A model generated the notes under the pieces. The model did no database searches. It was not told the origin of the DNA and saw nothing but the letters and a program-made list of their open reading frames with translations. A stretch of 16,985 bases of DNA from an uncultured Collinsella sp. (GTDB taxonomy: Bacteria > Actinomycetota > Coriobacteriia > Coriobacteriales > Coriobacteriaceae): positions 1-16,985 of the forward strand of contig URNQ01000015.1 in the NCBI GenBank assembly GCA_900549245.1, given 5' to 3'. Positions 1-7,218 of the stretch are shown here, piece after piece (position 1 is the stretch's first letter; every line of letters starts with the position of its first letter). The position numbers and the translations under genes are program-made.

Positions 1-55
1 AGCTGCGGGAACGGCCTATTCGCTCAATGTGTTCGGCTGAGATCGGAAATCAACC

Positions 56-108
56 GTCATCTGCGACGTTCTTTCAATGACTACTTGTTTAAGAACGTCG
101 CAGGTGAC
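56..108. repeat. Palindromic repeat hairpin, copy 1
   Basis: An 18-bp inverted repeat (56-73 and 91-108) with one T.G wobble surrounds a 17-nt loop containing TGACTA. The inner arms, CTGCGACGTTCTT and AAGAACGTCGCAG, match perfectly. It lies 10 bp beyond the stop codon of the DUF956 gene, but no T-run follows the stem on either strand, so it is not a classic intrinsic terminator. The core from GACGTTCTTT to TTTAAGAACGTC is nearly identical to the hairpin at 3736-3781, which makes it a dispersed palindromic element that may act as a 3'-end stabiliser or transcription stop. Confidence 0.75.
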
Positions 109-118
109 TACCCAACGA

Positions 119-517
119 CTAGTTGCCCTTGTGGAAAAGGTTTTTGATGACGGAGGGGATGCTCTTGGCGCCCTTGGCCGTCACATCGATAAAGTCAGGC
201 GAACGCACGAGCTTATCCTCGTCAACGTACTTGCGGACCGCACGAAGCGTCTCTTTGTCGTCGCGCGTCGAAAACGTAAAGTGACCATTGTCCTTGGTGA
301 AGATAGCAAAACGCGTAATCTTCTTGGTGCCGCGCAAAACCTCAGCGGCAATATAGTCGACCTCATCCCACGGGATCTGAATAAAATCCTCGGGATTGCG
401 CTCGTTATAGTACTCAAACGCCTTATTGCCCACCATTACGTTACCGTGACTGGTAAGCCCCATCAGGCAGGTTGCCGGCGTTGCCAGATCGACCGTGCTG
501 TTCTGAGATTGCGCCAT
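119..517 (-). CDS. DUF956 family protein (ManO-like) of the mannose PTS operon
   Basis: This 132-aa protein resembles the DUF956 family, small cytoplasmic proteins usually encoded at the end of mannose-class PTS operons. Their exact role is not settled, and a regulatory part in PTS expression has been proposed. The N-terminal stretch with TCLMGLTSHGNVMVG, the IQIPWDEVDYIAAEV segment and the FTFSTRDDKETLRAVRKYV region fit the family as I remember it. No membrane segment is visible. The ATG at 517 is preferred because GGAGG and GAGG sequences lie just upstream. A longer reading from a GTG at 568 would start inside a terminator-like stem and is unlikely. The gene follows the IID gene after a 120-bp gap that contains this hairpin, so it may be expressed less than the transporter genes. 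Confidence 0.85.
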   Translation of the reverse strand: MAQSQNSTVDLATPATCLMGLTSHGNVMVGNKAFEYYNERNPEDFIQIPWDEVDYIAAEVLRGTKKITRFAIFTKDNGHFTFSTRDDKETLRAVRKYVDEDKLVRSPDFIDVTAKGAKSIPSVIKNLFHKGN

Positions 518-533
518 GCGCGCCTCGCCCTCC

Positions 534-581
534 AAATAAAACAATCGGACCGCATCCAGTGTACCCACCGGGTGCGGTCCG
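534..581 (-). terminator. Terminator or attenuator between PTS IID and DUF956
   Basis: Read on the minus strand, a 12-bp stem (CGGACCGCACCC with GGATGCGGTCCG, one G.T pair; plus-strand 570-581 and 546-557) encloses a 12-nt loop and is followed by ATTGTTTTATTT. Stem strength plus the T-rich tail fit an intrinsic terminator. It sits after the IID stop codon and before the DUF956 ribosome binding site, so partial readthrough would set the DUF956 level. Confidence 0.7.
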
Positions 582-637
582 TTTCAATGGCTCAAAAGCC
601 CTTGCCTTGCAATTCTCGGTCTTAAGCCGAAACGTGC

Positions 638-1558
638 TTACATGAAGCCGCAGACGCGACCGATGATGCCGATGGCGAAGAGAGCCAGGATGATGACGAT
701 CGGGCTGACCTTCTTCTTGAGGAGCTTGCAGACCAGCAGGGTCAGGCACACGGCGGCAAGGCCGGGGATGAGCTGATCGAGGTTGGCCTGAAGCGTGGTG
801 ACCTTCACCTGATCAAGGGCGTTAGCACCGATGGAGTTATACATCGTCAGTGCTTCCTTGACACCCTCAGAACCGGAGGGCAGGTTAGCCCAGTCGATAA
901 AGGCGCCAGCAGACTGCGTGACCTTGGAGACGACCGGGGTGAAGGAGATGGACACCCAGCGCTCGACCAGGGCGCCGATGATGAACATACCCAGGATGGA
1001 AGCACCCTCGGTGACCTTGCCCATCAGACCGCCGGAGAGGTCCTTGGCGATGGAGGAGCCGACCTTGTAGCCAAACTCCTGCGTGTACCACAGGAAGGCG
1101 TAACGGATGATGTTCCACGCGAAGAAGAACAGCAGCGGACCGGCGATGCTGCCGGACAGGGCCAGGGAAGCGCCCAGAGCGCCCAGAATCGGGCGAAGGG
1201 TGAACCAGAAGGCGGGGTCGCCGACGCCGGCGAGCGGGCCCATCATACCGACCTTGACGCCCTGAATGGCGACGTCGTCAATCGGAGCACCGTTGGCGCG
1301 CTCCTCCTCGAGAGCGAGGGTAACGCCAATGACGGGGGCGGAAACATAAGGGTGGGTGTTATAGAACTCCAGGTGGCGCTTAAGAGCGGCAATCTGGTCA
1401 TCCTTGCTGGTGTAGAGCTTCTTGATCGCAGGGATCATTGCGAAGCACCAGCCGCCGTTCTGCATACGCTCGTAGTTCCACGAGCCCTGAAGGAACTGAT
1501 GACGGAAGCAAACCTTCTTGCGGTCAGCCTTGGTGAGCTGAATCTTGTTCTCTGCCAT
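638..1558 (-). CDS. manZ: PTS system mannose/fructose/sorbose-family IID component
   Basis: This is the 306-aa membrane subunit IID of a mannose-class phosphotransferase permease. With IIC it forms the channel that moves hexose while IIAB phosphorylates it. Family hallmarks are the N-terminal block QGSWNYERMQNGGWCFAMIP (about residues 24-43), the GVKVGMMGPLAGVGDP loop (100-115), and hydrophobic segments at about 121-158, 187-205 and 263-302. The length is normal for IID. The ATG at 1558 is chosen because GGAGGGGAG lies 8 nt upstream; an in-frame GTG at 1567 would fall too close to that site. The gene starts 16 nt after the IIC stop, so the two are co-transcribed and probably translationally coupled. 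Substrate specificity (mannose, glucose, fructose, sorbose or an amino sugar) cannot be read from the sequence, so the symbol follows the family only. Confidence 0.93.
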   Translation of the reverse strand: MAENKIQLTKADRKKVCFRHQFLQGSWNYERMQNGGWCFAMIPAIKKLYTSKDDQIAALKRHLEFYNTHPYVSAPVIGVTLALEEERANGAPIDDVAIQGVKVGMMGPLAGVGDPAFWFTLRPILGALGASLALSGSIAGPLLFFFAWNIIRYAFLWYTQEFGYKVGSSIAKDLSGGLMGKVTEGASILGMFIIGALVERWVSISFTPVVSKVTQSAGAFIDWANLPSGSEGVKEALTMYNSIGANALDQVKVTTLQANLDQLIPGLAAVCLTLLVCKLLKKKVSPIVIILALFAIGIIGRVCGFM

Positions 1559-1574
1559 ATGTATCACTCCCCTC

Positions 1575-2393
1575 CTACTCGTAATCGTTCAGAATGTCGC
1601 CGAGCGGGTCGCCGGAGCCACCGCCCATGCCGCCACCCTGCTTAGCCAGATCCTTAAGGCCAAGGTAGATGAGGGCAAGGGAGATGCCGATGAGGCCAAG
1701 GGCGATCAGCGTGAGCTGAGGGATGGCAGCAAGGACAAAGCCGAGGATGAAGAACGGCCAGGTCTCCTTGGTGGCCATCATGTTGATGACCATGGCGTAA
1801 CCGACGGAAGCGACCATGCCGCCGCCGACAGCCATGCCGCCGGACAGCCAGTCGGGCATAGCGTTAAGCGCGTTGGTAACAGCCTCGGCCGGGATGATGC
1901 ACAGAAGCACTGCCGGGATGGCGATACGAAGACCCTGCATGAGGATAGCAGCGTACTGCCAGCGCTCGATGCCGGCGAAGTCGCCCTTCTCGGCGCAACC
2001 GTCCATGGCGTGAGCGATAGCGGTAGCCAGGGTACGGCAGATCATGGTCAGGAACAGACCAGCGACCGACAGAGGCACGGCGACGGCGATAGCGGCGGTA
2101 ACGGCCTTGGCCGAATCAGTGGCGCCACCGTTGAGGGCGAGCACCATGATGATCGAAGAAGCGACCGAGGCCAGGGCGGCGTCAGGCGCGACGGCGGCGC
2201 CGACGTTAGCCCAGCCAAGGGCCATCATCTGGAGCGAACCGCCCAGGAGGATGCCCTCCTGAAGGTGACCGGTTACGAGACCGATAAGCGTGCATGCCAC
2301 GAGCGGCTGATGGAACTGGAACTCATCCAGAATGCCTTCCATACCGGCAAGCAACGCGACAATCGCAACAAGCAGAATAGTGATTGCAGACAT
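1575..2393 (-). CDS. manY: PTS system mannose/fructose/sorbose-family IIC component
   Basis: This is the 272-aa integral membrane subunit IIC, which with IID forms the sugar translocation path. Diagnostic features are the N-terminal hydrophobic helix, the FQFHQPLVACTLIG segment (about 26-38) and the conserved EGILLGGSLQMMALGWANVG block (46-65), followed by several further hydrophobic stretches at 74-88, 100-118, 147-168, 185-206 and 212-246. The C-terminus is a short hydrophilic Gly-rich tail (GGGMGGGSGD). The ATG at 2393 has a strong AGGAGGG about 8 nt upstream. It lies 18 nt downstream of the IIAB stop, so it is the second gene of a compact three-gene core. Nothing is truncated. The sugar transported is not evident. 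Confidence 0.94.
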   Translation of the reverse strand: MSAITILLVAIVALLAGMEGILDEFQFHQPLVACTLIGLVTGHLQEGILLGGSLQMMALGWANVGAAVAPDAALASVASSIIMVLALNGGATDSAKAVTAAIAVAVPLSVAGLFLTMICRTLATAIAHAMDGCAEKGDFAGIERWQYAAILMQGLRIAIPAVLLCIIPAEAVTNALNAMPDWLSGGMAVGGGMVASVGYAMVINMMATKETWPFFILGFVLAAIPQLTLIALGLIGISLALIYLGLKDLAKQGGGMGGGSGDPLGDILNDYE

Positions 2394-2411
2394 GTATCGG
2401 ACCCTCCTTTA

Positions 2412-3401
2412 CTATGCTTGAGCGGCCAGTTCGGCCTTAGCTTTCTTCAACATGGCGTCGAGATCCTCGGAGGAATCCGAAGGAACCTTGCGGACCTCGA
2501 ACTTGACGCCCTTGGCCTTGAGGGCCTCGAGAGTCTTAACGTCGTCATCGCCCATAGCGACGGCGTTGGTGACGACGACCTTGCCCTTGGAGTGAGCCAT
2601 GGAACCGATGTTGACTTCCTTGATGTCGACGCCGGCCTCGATGGCCTTGAGCAGATCCTGCGGGTTCTCGAAGAGCAGCATGGCCTTGGTGTCACCAAAG
2701 CGCGTGTCCTTGACGACCTCGGCCATCTTCTTGATGGGCACGACGTTGGCATGGACTCCCGGAGGGGCAGCCTGCTCGATCATGGTCTTGCGGAGCTCGT
2801 CGTGAGCAACGCCGTCGGAAACCACGATGATGCGGTTGGGGTTGATCTGCTTGGTCCACGTGGTGGCCACCTGACCATGAAGCAGACGGGTGTCGATACG
2901 GACGTGGGCGATCTTGATGTGCCCGTCGCCGATGACCGTTCCCGGAGGGATGGCGCCTGCAGGAGCAGCGGCGGCCGCAGCCGGCTTCTTCTCCTCGGGC
3001 TCCAGAGACTCGGGCTTGACGCGCACGCCAGCCTTAGCCTCAGTCACGAGATGTTTTGCGATCGCATGTGCAGTGTTCTTTGCGTCAAAGCGCTGCGAAT
3101 ATGCCTCGATGAGCATAGGCAGGTTGACACCGGTGACGATAGCCCAGGAATCGTGGCCCTCGATGAGCCCGCTGATCTGGTTGAACGGCGTACCGCCCCA
3201 CAGATCAACGAGGAAGAGCACCTGCTCCTGGTCCTCGAAGGAAGCGACTGCTTCCTCGACCTTGGCACGGAAGTCGTCGGGGCCCATGCTCGGCTCGAGC
3301 GAGACCACGGCTACAGACGGCTGATCGCCAAAGACCATCGAGCCCGTCTGCTTGATTCCAGCCGCCAAGTCACCATGGCTAGCAAGAACAATACTTACCA
3401 T
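2412..3401 (-). CDS. manX: PTS system mannose-family IIAB component
   Basis: This 329-aa cytoplasmic phosphotransfer protein accepts phosphate from HPr and passes it to the incoming sugar. The IIA domain (about 1-125) starts MVSIVLASHGD, where His9 is the expected phosphorylation site, and contains the VDLWGGTPFN motif (65-74). An Ala/Pro/Glu-rich linker follows (about 126-157, including AAAAAAPAGAIPPG). The IIB domain (about 160-329) carries RIDTRLLHGQV, with His175 as the second phosphosite. The IIA-linker-IIB order matches fused ManX/ManL proteins. The ATG at 3401 has GGAGG 7 nt upstream; the adjacent in-frame GTG at 3404 is less well spaced. It is the first gene of the operon and is preceded by the AT-rich region 3402-3735. 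Confidence 0.95.
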   Translation of the reverse strand: MVSIVLASHGDLAAGIKQTGSMVFGDQPSVAVVSLEPSMGPDDFRAKVEEAVASFEDQEQVLFLVDLWGGTPFNQISGLIEGHDSWAIVTGVNLPMLIEAYSQRFDAKNTAHAIAKHLVTEAKAGVRVKPESLEPEEKKPAAAAAAPAGAIPPGTVIGDGHIKIAHVRIDTRLLHGQVATTWTKQINPNRIIVVSDGVAHDELRKTMIEQAAPPGVHANVVPIKKMAEVVKDTRFGDTKAMLLFENPQDLLKAIEAGVDIKEVNIGSMAHSKGKVVVTNAVAMGDDDVKTLEALKAKGVKFEVRKVPSDSSEDLDAMLKKAKAELAAQA

Positions 3402-3735
3402 CACATAACCTCCTTTTTGTCTACGTATTTCCTACACGACAAAAAAGAGTATAGCCGCAAGTGTGGCAAATTTATAGGAAAAAATGTGAATGGTTGGATT
3501 ATTTGTTTAAACGTCATGCTTTTGTTACAAGTTGGTTACATCGCTGGTTTTCAGCTATTCCTCGCTAAACATAATTAGTTTGACCATCTTAGAAAACAGA
3601 TACAGGCACAGCATTCACTAATATCGATTTAAATCGGATAAGAACCTGCTTGACTCTTCGATATTTTGTTTAAACAGACGTGACTTGACTAATTTCGTTA
3701 GTTATGCTCTAGCAAACCGTCAAAATAGAATAGCC
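3402..3735. promoter_or_regulatory. AT-rich upstream region of the mannose PTS operon
   Basis: About 330 bp with no credible gene, markedly AT-richer than its surroundings. It contains two copies of the palindrome GTTTAAAC (3505-3512 and 3668-3675), a perfect 12-bp palindrome CGATTTAAATCG (3625-3636), and GTTACA twice in tandem with an 11-bp period (3524-3529, 3535-3540). A TATACT hexamer on the minus strand close to the IIAB ribosome site could be a -10 box, but no good -35 partner is present. I see no convincing sigma-54 promoter. The region is probably the control region of the PTS operon; which palindromes are operators is unknown. Confidence 0.5.
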
Positions 3736-3781
3736 ATTGGGGACGTTCTTTAATGACTAGTCGTTTAAGAACGTCCCCAAT
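3736..3781. repeat. Palindromic repeat hairpin, copy 2
   Basis: A perfect 15-bp inverted repeat (ATTGGGGACGTTCTT at 3736-3750, complement at 3767-3781) surrounds a 16-nt loop containing TGACTA and an inner palindrome GACTAGTC. It lies 7 bp beyond the hypA stop codon. No T-run follows on the minus strand, so it may stop or stabilise transcripts rather than act as a standard terminator. Its core is nearly identical to the hairpin at 56-108. Confidence 0.75.
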
Positions 3782-3788
3782 AACTAAG

Positions 3789-4217
3789 TTAGGCGATGTG
3801 GAGAGGGTTGGCGGCGTCGACGGCATCGGGGGCGTCGGAGAGGCCGTCGGGGGCAGCGTCTGCCGGGTCCTCGTCGGGGGTCTCGATCTGCTTGATCATG
3901 ACATCCTGGCCCTGCAGCAGATAAGTCTCGCCGCTACCGCAATGGGGACAGGTCTTGCCGTGCTCGACCGTCGCGTAGTCGCGGCCGCACGCCTCGCAAT
4001 GTGTCACGGCCTCAACGGGCTCCACGATAAGCTCCGAGCCCTCGGTGATAGGCTTTTTATCCGCTGCCCAGCGCCAAGCGTCGAGCAGCAAGTCGGGAAC
4101 GACGCCCGAGACCTCGCCCAACAGCAACGTCACGCTCGAAACGCGACTTACGCCGTTGGCGCGAGCCACATTCTCGACATCGCGAATGATGTGATACACG
4201 ATTCCGAGCTCGTGCAC
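3789..4217 (-). CDS. hypA: HypA-type nickel/zinc hydrogenase maturation protein
   Basis: HypA delivers nickel to [NiFe]-hydrogenases, together with HypB, and in some bacteria to urease. The 142-aa product starts MHELGIVYHII, giving the Met1-His2-Glu3 nickel-binding N-terminus of the family, and has the structural zinc site CEAC (Cys74, Cys77) and CPHC (Cys90, Cys93). Family members are usually near 115 aa; here an acidic Ala/Pro/Asp-rich tail of about 28 residues follows. The start is a GTG with AAGGA 7 nt upstream. It lies 34 nt after the 925-aa oxidoreductase gene and is probably its operon partner. No hydrogenase structural gene or other hyp gene is in the window, so its client protein is encoded elsewhere or is unusual. 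Assignment to the family is firm; the physiological client is not known. Confidence 0.9.
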   Translation of the reverse strand: MHELGIVYHIIRDVENVARANGVSRVSSVTLLLGEVSGVVPDLLLDAWRWAADKKPITEGSELIVEPVEAVTHCEACGRDYATVEHGKTCPHCGSGETYLLQGQDVMIKQIETPDEDPADAAPDGLSDAPDAVDAANPLHIA

Positions 4218-4251
4218 TTTTAATTCCTTCCGCCGTTCCCGTTATGACTAC

Positions 4252-7029
4252 TTACTTGCGACCAAATTTGATCTTGATGGCACGCTTGAGTGCGTACTTG
4301 CCCAAGCTGGGAAGCTTTTGCTCGTATTTGACCATCGTTGAGCACTCGGGGCGATCGCGATCCAGATGGATGGCATCGAACGCGCACTTGGTGGTGCACA
4401 GGCCGCAGCCGATACACTTGTTGGGGTCGACGATCGAGGCGCCGCAGCCCAGGCAACGGGCGGTCTCGGCGCGCACCTGCTCTTCGGTAAAGGTCTCGAC
4501 GTACTCGCTAAACGGCGCGGCCTTCTCGCGCTCGCGGTCCACATGGGCAACCTCGCGGCTCGCGTTGTCGTAGCTCTCGATCACGACATCGTCGCGGTCA
4601 AGCGCGGTGTAGCGGCGCTGGTTGCGGCCGATGGTGAGCGTGGACCCCGGCTGCACAAAGCGATGGATGGACACGGCGGCCTCGTGGCCGGCGGCGATGG
4701 CATCGATGGCAAAACTCGGACCGGTGTAGACGTCGCCGCCCACAAAGATGTCTGGCTCGGCGGTCTGGTAGGTCTGAGGATCGGCAAGGGCACCCTGACC
4801 GCGGCCAAGCTCCACCTTGGAGCCAGCCAGCAGGTCGCCCCACACAATGGACTGGCCAATCGACATGACCACGCGGTCGGCATCGACACGACGCAGATCG
4901 TTCTCATCGTACTCGGGCGCAAAACGCCCCTCGTCATCGTAGACGCGCGTGCAGCGCTTAAAGGTGATGCCGCACACACGGCCGGCCTCGTCCAGGTGAA
5001 CCTCCTTGGGGCCCCAACCGCAGCTGATGTGCGCACCGTCCTCGATGGCCTCGCGACGCTCCTCCTCGCTGGCGGGCATCTGGGCCTCGCTCTCCAAGCA
5101 GAACATCTCAACGTGCTCAGAGCCCAGACGGCAGGCGTTGCGGGCAACGTCGATGGCCACGTTGCCGCCGCCCACCACGATGGTGCGGCCGGACAGGGTA
5201 TCGATCTTGCCGCTGTTAACCTCGCGAAGGAAGTCGACGGCCACGGTCACGTCCTCGGCATCCTCGCCCGGAATGCCGGCAAGGCGGCCGCCCTGGCAGC
5301 CAATGGCAACGTAGAAGGCCTTAAAGCCCTGCGCGCGCAGCTCGTCGAGCGTCACGTCGCGACCGACTTCCACGCCATAGCGGAACTCGGCACCCATCAG
5401 GCGAATAACCTCGACCTCGGCCTCGATAACGTCTTTCTGCAGCTTAAAGCTGGGAATGCCATAGGTGAGCATGCCGCCCGGGCGCTCGTTTTTCTCGAAC
5501 ACGACAGGCTTGTAGCCCTTCTCGGCCAGGTAGAAAGCGCAGGACAGACCGGCCGGGCCGGCACCGATGATGGCGATCTTCTGATCGAAGCCGCCAGCAC
5601 GCGTCGGGGTCACCACAGGTGGGACATAGCGGGTCGCGGCGTCCAGATCGCGCTGGGCGATAAACTTCTTGACCTCGTCGATGGCCACGGCCTCGTCCAC
5701 GCGACCACGGGTGCAGGCGTCCTCGCAGCGGCGGTTGCACACACGGCCGCAGATAGCGGGCAGCGGGTTCTCGCGCTTAATGAGTGCTAGGGCCTCGTCA
5801 TAGCGACCCTGAGCCGCGAGCTTCAAATAGCCCTGAACGGCAACGTGCGCGGGGCAGGCCGTCTTGCAGGGAGCGGTGCCGGACTCATGCGTCTCGATGC
5901 GGTTGTCGTTGCGGTAGTTGGGCGACCACTTGGTGTGGTCCCACTTGGTGGCATCGGGCAGCTCCTGGCGCGGATACTCGGGCACCTGTCTGCCGGACTT
6001 TTTGCTGCAGAGCTTCTGGCCCAGCTTGGCGGCGCCGGCCGGGCACACCTCAACGCAGCGACCGCAGGCCACGCACTTGTCCTTCTCGACCTTGGCGACA
6101 TAGGCCGAGCGCGACAGGTTGGGCGTGTTGAACAGCTGCGAGGTGCGCAGGGCGTAGCACACGTTGACGTTGCAGTTGCAGATGGCGAAGATTTTGTTCT
6201 CACCGTCAATGTTGGTGATCTGGTGCACAAAGCCGTTGTCCTCGGCCTGGCGCAAGATGTCGTAAACCTCGTCGCGGGTCACGTAATGGCCACGATCGGT
6301 CTCGACCACGTAGTCGGCCATATCGCCCACGGCGATGCACCAATCGGCCGGGTCGTCGGCGCAGCCCTCACCCATCACGCGACGGCTCGCGCGGCAGCTG
6401 CAGGTGCTAGCGGCATACTTACCCTCGTATTTGTCGAGCCAATGCTCGATATGCTCAATAGGCACCGAGGTGCTTGCGGCGTCGATGGCCTTCTCGACCG
6501 GAATGACGTGCATGCCGATACCGGCGCCTCCGGGCGGCACCATCGGCGTGGCGCGGGACAGCGGCCCCTTGGACGCCTGCTCAAAGAACTTGGCATAGAC
6601 CGGATGCTCCTCGAGCTGGCTCACGCGCATGTTGAGGAACTCGGCGGAACCCGGCACCAGCATGGGCAGTACCCACTGCTTGGCGCGCTCGGGGTTTTCC
6701 CAGTTGTACTCGAGCAGACCCGTGTAGCTCATGTCGTCGAGCATCTTCTCGATATCGGCCTCGGGCATGCCGGTGAGCTTGACCATCTCGGGCAGCGTAT
6801 AGGGACGACGCATCTTCATCTTGCAGAGCACTTCGGCCTGCTCGTCGGTTGCGGCCTCGGCAAACGACCAGTACTCGTAGCCCAGCAGCTCGTCGCGATG
6901 CAGCAGGCGGTTGGTGCAATGCTCGCACAGTTTGACGATGGCCTCGCGCGGATGCTCCGGCAGCGGCGGCACGAACTCCGCGCCGATATCGGGCTCGGTG
7001 TAGCTAATTCCCGGTCCGTTGAGAATCAT
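4252..7029 (-). CDS. Multi-cluster Fe-S/FAD oxidoreductase with GltD-like core
   Basis: A 925-aa cytoplasmic oxidoreductase. Residues about 1-310 form an iron-sulfur region with CEHC (35, 38), a CSCR motif (210, 212) followed by Cys223 and Cys231, and ICNCNVNVC (284, 286, 291). A ferredoxin-like set CVACGRCVEVCP lies at 319-330. A GltD-type N-terminal Fe-S domain follows (PCKTACPAH at 387-395; Cys427, 431, 435, 439), then the FAD fold IIGAGPAG (487-494), an NAD(P) fold VVGGGNVAID (618-627), and the terminal FAD motif VGGDVYTGP (763-771). A last ferredoxin motif, CIGCGLCTTKC, lies at 872-882. The family moves electrons between NAD(P)H, flavin and ferredoxin-type clusters, but substrate and partner are unknown. 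The ATG at 7029 follows AAGGGA at good spacing; an in-frame upstream ATG would run through the operator region. It is followed by hypA and divergent from the TetR gene. Confidence 0.9.
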   Translation of the reverse strand: MILNGPGISYTEPDIGAEFVPPLPEHPREAIVKLCEHCTNRLLHRDELLGYEYWSFAEAATDEQAEVLCKMKMRRPYTLPEMVKLTGMPEADIEKMLDDMSYTGLLEYNWENPERAKQWVLPMLVPGSAEFLNMRVSQLEEHPVYAKFFEQASKGPLSRATPMVPPGGAGIGMHVIPVEKAIDAASTSVPIEHIEHWLDKYEGKYAASTCSCRASRRVMGEGCADDPADWCIAVGDMADYVVETDRGHYVTRDEVYDILRQAEDNGFVHQITNIDGENKIFAICNCNVNVCYALRTSQLFNTPNLSRSAYVAKVEKDKCVACGRCVEVCPAGAAKLGQKLCSKKSGRQVPEYPRQELPDATKWDHTKWSPNYRNDNRIETHESGTAPCKTACPAHVAVQGYLKLAAQGRYDEALALIKRENPLPAICGRVCNRRCEDACTRGRVDEAVAIDEVKKFIAQRDLDAATRYVPPVVTPTRAGGFDQKIAIIGAGPAGLSCAFYLAEKGYKPVVFEKNERPGGMLTYGIPSFKLQKDVIEAEVEVIRLMGAEFRYGVEVGRDVTLDELRAQGFKAFYVAIGCQGGRLAGIPGEDAEDVTVAVDFLREVNSGKIDTLSGRTIVVGGGNVAIDVARNACRLGSEHVEMFCLESEAQMPASEEERREAIEDGAHISCGWGPKEVHLDEAGRVCGITFKRCTRVYDDEGRFAPEYDENDLRRVDADRVVMSIGQSIVWGDLLAGSKVELGRGQGALADPQTYQTAEPDIFVGGDVYTGPSFAIDAIAAGHEAAVSIHRFVQPGSTLTIGRNQRRYTALDRDDVVIESYDNASREVAHVDREREKAAPFSEYVETFTEEQVRAETARCLGCGASIVDPNKCIGCGLCTTKCAFDAIHLDRDRPECSTMVKYEQKLPSLGKYALKRAIKIKFGRK

Positions 7030-7106
7030 GGTTGTCCCTTCTCTTGCCGCAGCCCGGCGAGACCGCGGCACCCCTCTTTTTTGCAGGCCGGGCATGCCCC
7101 CATGCC
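7030..7106 (-). promoter_or_regulatory. Structured 5' leader of the oxidoreductase gene
   Basis: Between the operators and the ATG at 7029 the minus-strand leader can form two hairpins: a GGCATG/CATGCC stem with a 4-nt loop (7091-7106) and a GCCGC/GCGGC stem (7046-7069). The ribosome site AAGGGA lies just outside the second stem. No known riboswitch class is recognised, and the stems may simply reflect GC-rich leader sequence. Confidence 0.3.
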
Positions 7107-7121
7107 GTTCACCCGCTATTG

Positions 7122-7159
7122 TTGACATTGTGTCAAAAACAGTATTGACGAACCGTCAA
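7122..7159. promoter_or_regulatory. Tandem palindromic operators of the divergent TetR/oxidoreductase module
   Basis: Two 15-bp perfect palindromes of the same design lie here: TTGACATTGTGTCAA (7122-7136) and TTGACGAACCGTCAA (7145-7159). They share the form TTGACN-N3-NGTCAA, and their centres are 23 bp apart, about two helical turns. The outer arms also pair as TATTGTTGAC with GTCAACAATA. Their place between divergent genes, one of which encodes a TetR-type regulator, strongly suggests that this protein binds both. TTGACA and TTGACG also resemble -35 boxes, so bound repressor could block promoters facing either way, though I see no convincing -10 partners. Confidence 0.7.
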
Positions 7160-7218
7160 CAATATTCAAGACTGTTAGGCGAACGGTCGGGCTCAAACGG
7201 ATGAAAGGCGGCAAACGC

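Noticed and set aside
1545..3578. Very long open frame on the plus strand opposite the PTS genes
   Set aside because: It lies antisense to three clearly identified PTS genes, is highly charged with no domain, and arises from GC-rich codon bias.
3402..3735. Sigma-54 promoter for the mannose PTS operon
   Set aside because: Mannose PTS operons in Firmicutes often use one, but no TGGC-N8-TTGC-type element in the right orientation is found here.
4366..7125. Long plus-strand open frames opposite the oxidoreductase
   Set aside because: The minus-strand protein has unmistakable FAD, NAD(P) and Fe-S motifs throughout; the antisense frames show only Ala/Gly/His/Leu-rich composition typical of shadows.
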